Assembly: GCA_944363005.1 (NCBI GenBank)
Contig: CALVTV010000161.1
Coordinates: 1-8,968, forward strand
DNA length: 8,968 nucleotides
Direction: 5' to 3'
Source: an uncultured Clostridia bacterium
GTDB lineage: Bacteria > Bacillota > Clostridia > Christensenellales > Aristaeellaceae
Part shown: positions 7,239 to 8,968 of the stretch, one piece after another
Numbering within the stretch: the first letter of the stretch is position 1
Layout: the number at the start of each line of letters is the position of its first letter
Notes under the pieces: generated by a model
What the model was told of the DNA's origin: nothing
Database searches by the model: none
What the model saw: only the letters and a program-made list of their open reading frames with translations
Position numbers and translations under genes: made by a program

Positions 7239-8330
7239 CTATACGCCGGTTTTCTCTTGTTTTTTCCTGAGATTTTCAAAGTATTCCCTGTTTTTTAAAG
7301 CCGCCTGATCTCCTGGATGATATAACAATGCGCGCTCGTTCATTTCCGCCGCTTCCTGTGTCCGGCCGAGGTGGTCATAGCAAACGCACAGCTGCATCGC
7401 GGGAATATACCCATAAGCATCCTGCACAATGAAGCCCGATGACGCTTCCGGCTTTTCCGCTTGCATCGCCGCGCGATACCAGAATGCAGCAGCCTCCCAT
7501 GCCCCTTCTTTGAACAGCGTATCCCCCAGAGCACAGAGCACCTCTGCCCGGGGTACGCCCAGGTCAAGCGCCTGCATATAGCATTCGCGCGCTTGCTGCG
7601 TCTTGCCAAGCTGCACAAGACACCGTCCACGCTGCAAAAACGCATCAATCCGGTTCTCTATCCACCCATCTCCCGCCAGGAATTCCGCAAACACCTGCTC
7701 GGCACGCTCCACAAATCCATTGGCCATCAACTCGCGTGCATAATAGTAGCGGTCCCTCGGCGCGAAGTCTCCCCCGCGTTCCCTCCACAGTTCGTAGATG
7801 GCCAGATTCCGTTTTGTGCTCTGTGCGCCGTGGTTGCCCGTGTGCGTGATCGCGATGTCCGCATGTGTGACATGCCCGCCGACCGCCATCGCTTCATGCA
7901 CGACGCCCGCAAAGCGGAACCCCGCTTCCCGCCGCACGATTCTTTCCCGGTCAAAGACCATGGACGGCGTTCCGTCCGGGTTATGCGCATAGTGATACGG
8001 CATCATCACCGCGTCGATTTTTCCATCCAGTTGCTTTTTAAAGGCCAGAAGTTTTTCCCTTTCGCTGCGCTCGAGTACGTCATCGGCATCCAGCCAGAGA
8101 ACATACGGCTTCGTCGCATAGTCCATGGAGACATTGCGCGCCTTCGAAAAGTCATCCTCCCATTGATAATCGTACACCTTGTCCGTATAGCGCCTTGCAA
8201 TCTCCTTCGTCGCATCCGTCGATCCCGTGTCCACGATGACGATTTCGTCCACAACCCCCTGTACGCTCTCAAGACACTTGGCCAGATTCCCTTCTTCGTT
8301 TTTAACGATCATACACAGCGAGAGTTCCAC
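7239..8330 (-). CDS. Family 2 glycosyltransferase with C-terminal TPR-like repeats
   Basis: This 363-residue protein has a GT-A type catalytic domain at residues 1-180: LSLCMIVKNEEGNL at the N-terminus, VDTGSTD with Asp34, and WLDADD with the metal- and nucleotide-sugar-binding D81-x-D83. The segment RFAGVVHEAM follows, as in the common Firmicute GT2 proteins with a helical-repeat tail. Residues 190-350 are TPR-like. SunS, the glycosyltransferase of sublancin, shares this general GT2 plus TPR plan, so a protein acceptor is possible. There is no membrane segment, so it should act in the cytoplasm. The start is GTG 8330 with AAGGGGG eight bases upstream; the ATG at 8336 is out of frame. It is first in the minus-strand block, 26 bases before dacB, and divergent from the collagen-like gene. 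Donor and acceptor are unknown. Confidence 0.9.
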   Translation of the reverse strand: MELSLCMIVKNEEGNLAKCLESVQGVVDEIVIVDTGSTDATKEIARRYTDKVYDYQWEDDFSKARNVSMDYATKPYVLWLDADDVLERSEREKLLAFKKQLDGKIDAVMMPYHYAHNPDGTPSMVFDRERIVRREAGFRFAGVVHEAMAVGGHVTHADIAITHTGNHGAQSTKRNLAIYELWRERGGDFAPRDRYYYARELMANGFVERAEQVFAEFLAGDGWIENRIDAFLQRGRCLVQLGKTQQARECYMQALDLGVPRAEVLCALGDTLFKEGAWEAAAFWYRAAMQAEKPEASSGFIVQDAYGYIPAMQLCVCYDHLGRTQEAAEMNERALLYHPGDQAALKNREYFENLRKKQEKTGV

Positions 8331-8356
8331 AATGCATGCCCCCTTATGCGGCGCTC

Positions 8357-8384
8357 ACCAGCTGCCGCGTTCTCTCATAGACTA
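8357..8384 (+). promoter_or_regulatory. Sigma-K-like promoter of the collagen-like gene
   Basis: AC at 8357-8358, a 17-base spacer, and CATAGACTA at 8376-8384 match the Bacillus sigma-K consensus (AC, 17 bases, CATANNNTA) at every fixed position. Transcription would start near 8391, giving an untranslated leader of about 50 bases before TTG 8441. Sigma K is the late mother-cell sporulation factor that drives coat and exosporium genes. The match is seen directly; its activity is inferred. Confidence 0.55.
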
Positions 8385-8426
8385 TGCCGGGGAGCAGAAA
8401 ACAAGTTCCCCCATTTTCCCCCGAGA

Positions 8427-8434
8427 AAGAGGTG
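8427..8434 (+). promoter_or_regulatory. Ribosome binding site that sets the collagen-like gene start
   Basis: AAGAGGTG contains GAGGTG, perfectly complementary to the 16S 3' end, and lies six bases before TTG 8441. It excludes the in-frame GTG at 8432, which is part of the site itself, and disfavours the upstream ATG at 8384. Confidence 0.75.
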
Positions 8435-8440
8435 TCGCTT

Positions 8441-8968
8441 TTGCCATTCTATGTTGCAAACCCTCGCGGCCGGCAACGGAGCGCAAACGGTGTCCCCGAA
8501 AACGTAAATTGTTCCGGCTGTGGGAATTGTCTCAACTGCCCCAATCCCTGCTGCATCAACCCTGAATGCCAGCAAGGCGAAACGGGACCGCAAGGACCTG
8601 TTGGACCGCGTGGACCGCAGGGACCTGTCGGACCGCAAGGGCCACAGGGACCTCAGGGAGCCATTGGTCTCACAGGCCCCACGGGTCCGACTGGCCCAAC
8701 TGGCCCGACCGGCCCGACCGGTCCCACTGGCGCTACCGGACCCACTGGCCCAACTGGCCCGACCGGCCCGACCGGTCCCACGGGGCCCGCTGGTGTAGCT
8801 GGACTCTCCGGCGCCACTGGACTCTCCGGTGCTACCGGACCCACTGGCCCAACTGGCGCTACCGGACCCACCGGTCCCACTGGTGCTACCGGACCCACTG
8901 GCCCAACTGGCGCTACCGGACCCACCGGTCCCACTGGCGCTACCGGACCCACTGGCCCGACTGGCGCC
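8441..8968 (+). CDS. Collagen-like (BclA-type) spore surface protein with cysteine-rich head (3' end outside window)
   Basis: The frame is open from TTG 8441 to the window end, 176 codons. The head (residues 1-45) begins MPFYVANPRGRQ and holds seven cysteines (24, 27, 30, 33, 37, 38, 43). From residue 49 on there are 42 Gly-X-Y triplets and a partial one. The first are GPQ, GPV and GPR; the rest are mainly GPT and GAT, with a short variant stretch GPA-GVA-GLS-GAT-GLS. No signal peptide is visible. Triplets of this kind form triple helices, as in BclA of Bacillus anthracis and Clostridioides difficile, where the threonines carry O-linked sugars and trimers make exosporium filaments; a globular C-terminal domain would be expected downstream. 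The sigma-K-like promoter supports a spore surface role. The collagen-like nature is certain; exosporium location is inferred. Confidence 0.88.
   Translation, partial: MPFYVANPRGRQRSANGVPENVNCSGCGNCLNCPNPCCINPECQQGETGPQGPVGPRGPQGPVGPQGPQGPQGAIGLTGPTGPTGPTGPTGPTGPTGATGPTGPTGPTGPTGPTGPAGVAGLSGATGLSGATGPTGPTGATGPTGPTGATGPTGPTGATGPTGPTGATGPTGPTGA
8585..8968 (+). repeat. Collagen Gly-X-Y repeat array with 54-bp higher-order period
   Basis: The 9-base triplet unit is organised at a higher level. From 8828 on, GAT-GPT-GPT blocks of 27 bases start at 8828, 8855, 8882, 8909, 8936 and 8963. They alternate between two codon variants (ending ggcccaact or ggtcccact), giving a 54-base period. The same 54-base distance separates the near-identical GPT runs at 8693 and 8747. 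The array continues past the window. Confidence 0.9.

Larger units (their letters stand above)
8331..8440. promoter_or_regulatory. Divergent intergenic region between glycosyltransferase and collagen-like genes
   Basis: These 110 bases hold the start signals of both divergent genes. The element CATAGACTATG (8376-8386) is an 11-base palindrome, so a CATANNNTA box reads on both strands. On the minus strand the nearest AC is 18 rather than 17 bases away. Two TTCCCCC copies (8406-8412 and 8416-8422) lie in the collagen gene leader. No terminator or operator is evident otherwise. Confidence 0.45.

Noticed and set aside
8384..8440. Upstream in-frame ATG at 8384 as start of the collagen-like gene
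   Set aside because: It lies inside the -10 box of the sigma-K-like promoter and has no ribosome site, whereas TTG 8441 has GAGGTG at six bases.
7461..8507. Long plus-strand open frame opposite the glycosyltransferase
   Set aside because: Antisense shadow running into the collagen gene leader in another frame. The minus-strand protein has intact GT2 motifs.
8510..8569. Ferredoxin identity for the cysteine-rich head
   Set aside because: Only one cluster-like spacing is present, Cys replaces the usual Pro after the fourth ligand, and the segment runs straight into collagen repeats.
8520..8798. Arg/Leu/Ala-rich plus-strand frame through the repeat array
   Set aside because: Out of frame with the Gly-X-Y reading and only a by-product of the repeats.
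8653..8952. Minus-strand open frame of Gly-Pro-Val type
   Set aside because: The complement of a GPT-coding repeat reads as VGP repeats, so a collagen-like translation on the other strand is automatic. It has no head, start signal or flanking domain.
8585..8968. CRISPR-like regular repeats
   Set aside because: The units are contiguous, have no spacers, and keep one reading frame of Gly-X-Y triplets.

Overview
The window looks like chromosomal DNA from a GC-rich, spore-forming Firmicute of the class Clostridia. This is inferred from strong AGGAGG-type ribosome sites, a sporulation-type DacB/DacF carboxypeptidase beside an RluB-type pseudouridine synthase, a small NusG-domain-II membrane protein, tandem repeats carrying an LGDYEDA motif, and a BclA-like collagen gene behind a sigma-K-like promoter. 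No phage, IS, CRISPR, tRNA or rRNA feature is visible.

Layout. Almost everything lies in one tightly packed minus-strand block, read from right to left: a GT2 glycosyltransferase with a helical-repeat tail (8330-7239), a D-Ala-D-Ala carboxypeptidase (7212-6094), an RsuA/RluB-family pseudouridine synthase (6056-5325), a 933-residue zinc-finger/membrane/repeat protein (5308-2507), a NusG-domain-II protein (2510-2118), an acyltransferase-3 membrane protein (2107-890), endonuclease IV (880-41) and the first 13 codons of a Rossmann-fold protein, probably ketopantoate reductase (41-1, leaving the window). Gaps are 37 bases or less and two junctions overlap (ATGA, TGATG), so much of it may be co-transcribed. 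The mixed functions (wall or spore, rRNA modification, DNA repair, housekeeping) suggest compact packing rather than one pathway.

At the right edge a gene on the plus strand (TTG at 8441, open at the window end) encodes a collagen-like protein: a short head with seven cysteines, then at least 42 Gly-X-Y triplets, mostly GPT and GAT. Its start is set by a well-spaced ribosome site, and an AC-N17-CATANNNTA match to the sigma-K consensus lies just upstream. It is divergent from the glycosyltransferase gene, with 110 bases between the two starts. The best candidate for a coherent system is therefore a late-sporulation surface filament with a neighbouring enzyme that could glycosylate it. The link is inferred from position, promoter and threonine-rich repeats and is not shown directly.

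The other unusual item is the 933-residue protein, which combines an N-terminal domain, a RanBP2-like zinc finger, one membrane segment, about ten helical repeats of very regular 37-residue period and a small C-terminal beta domain.
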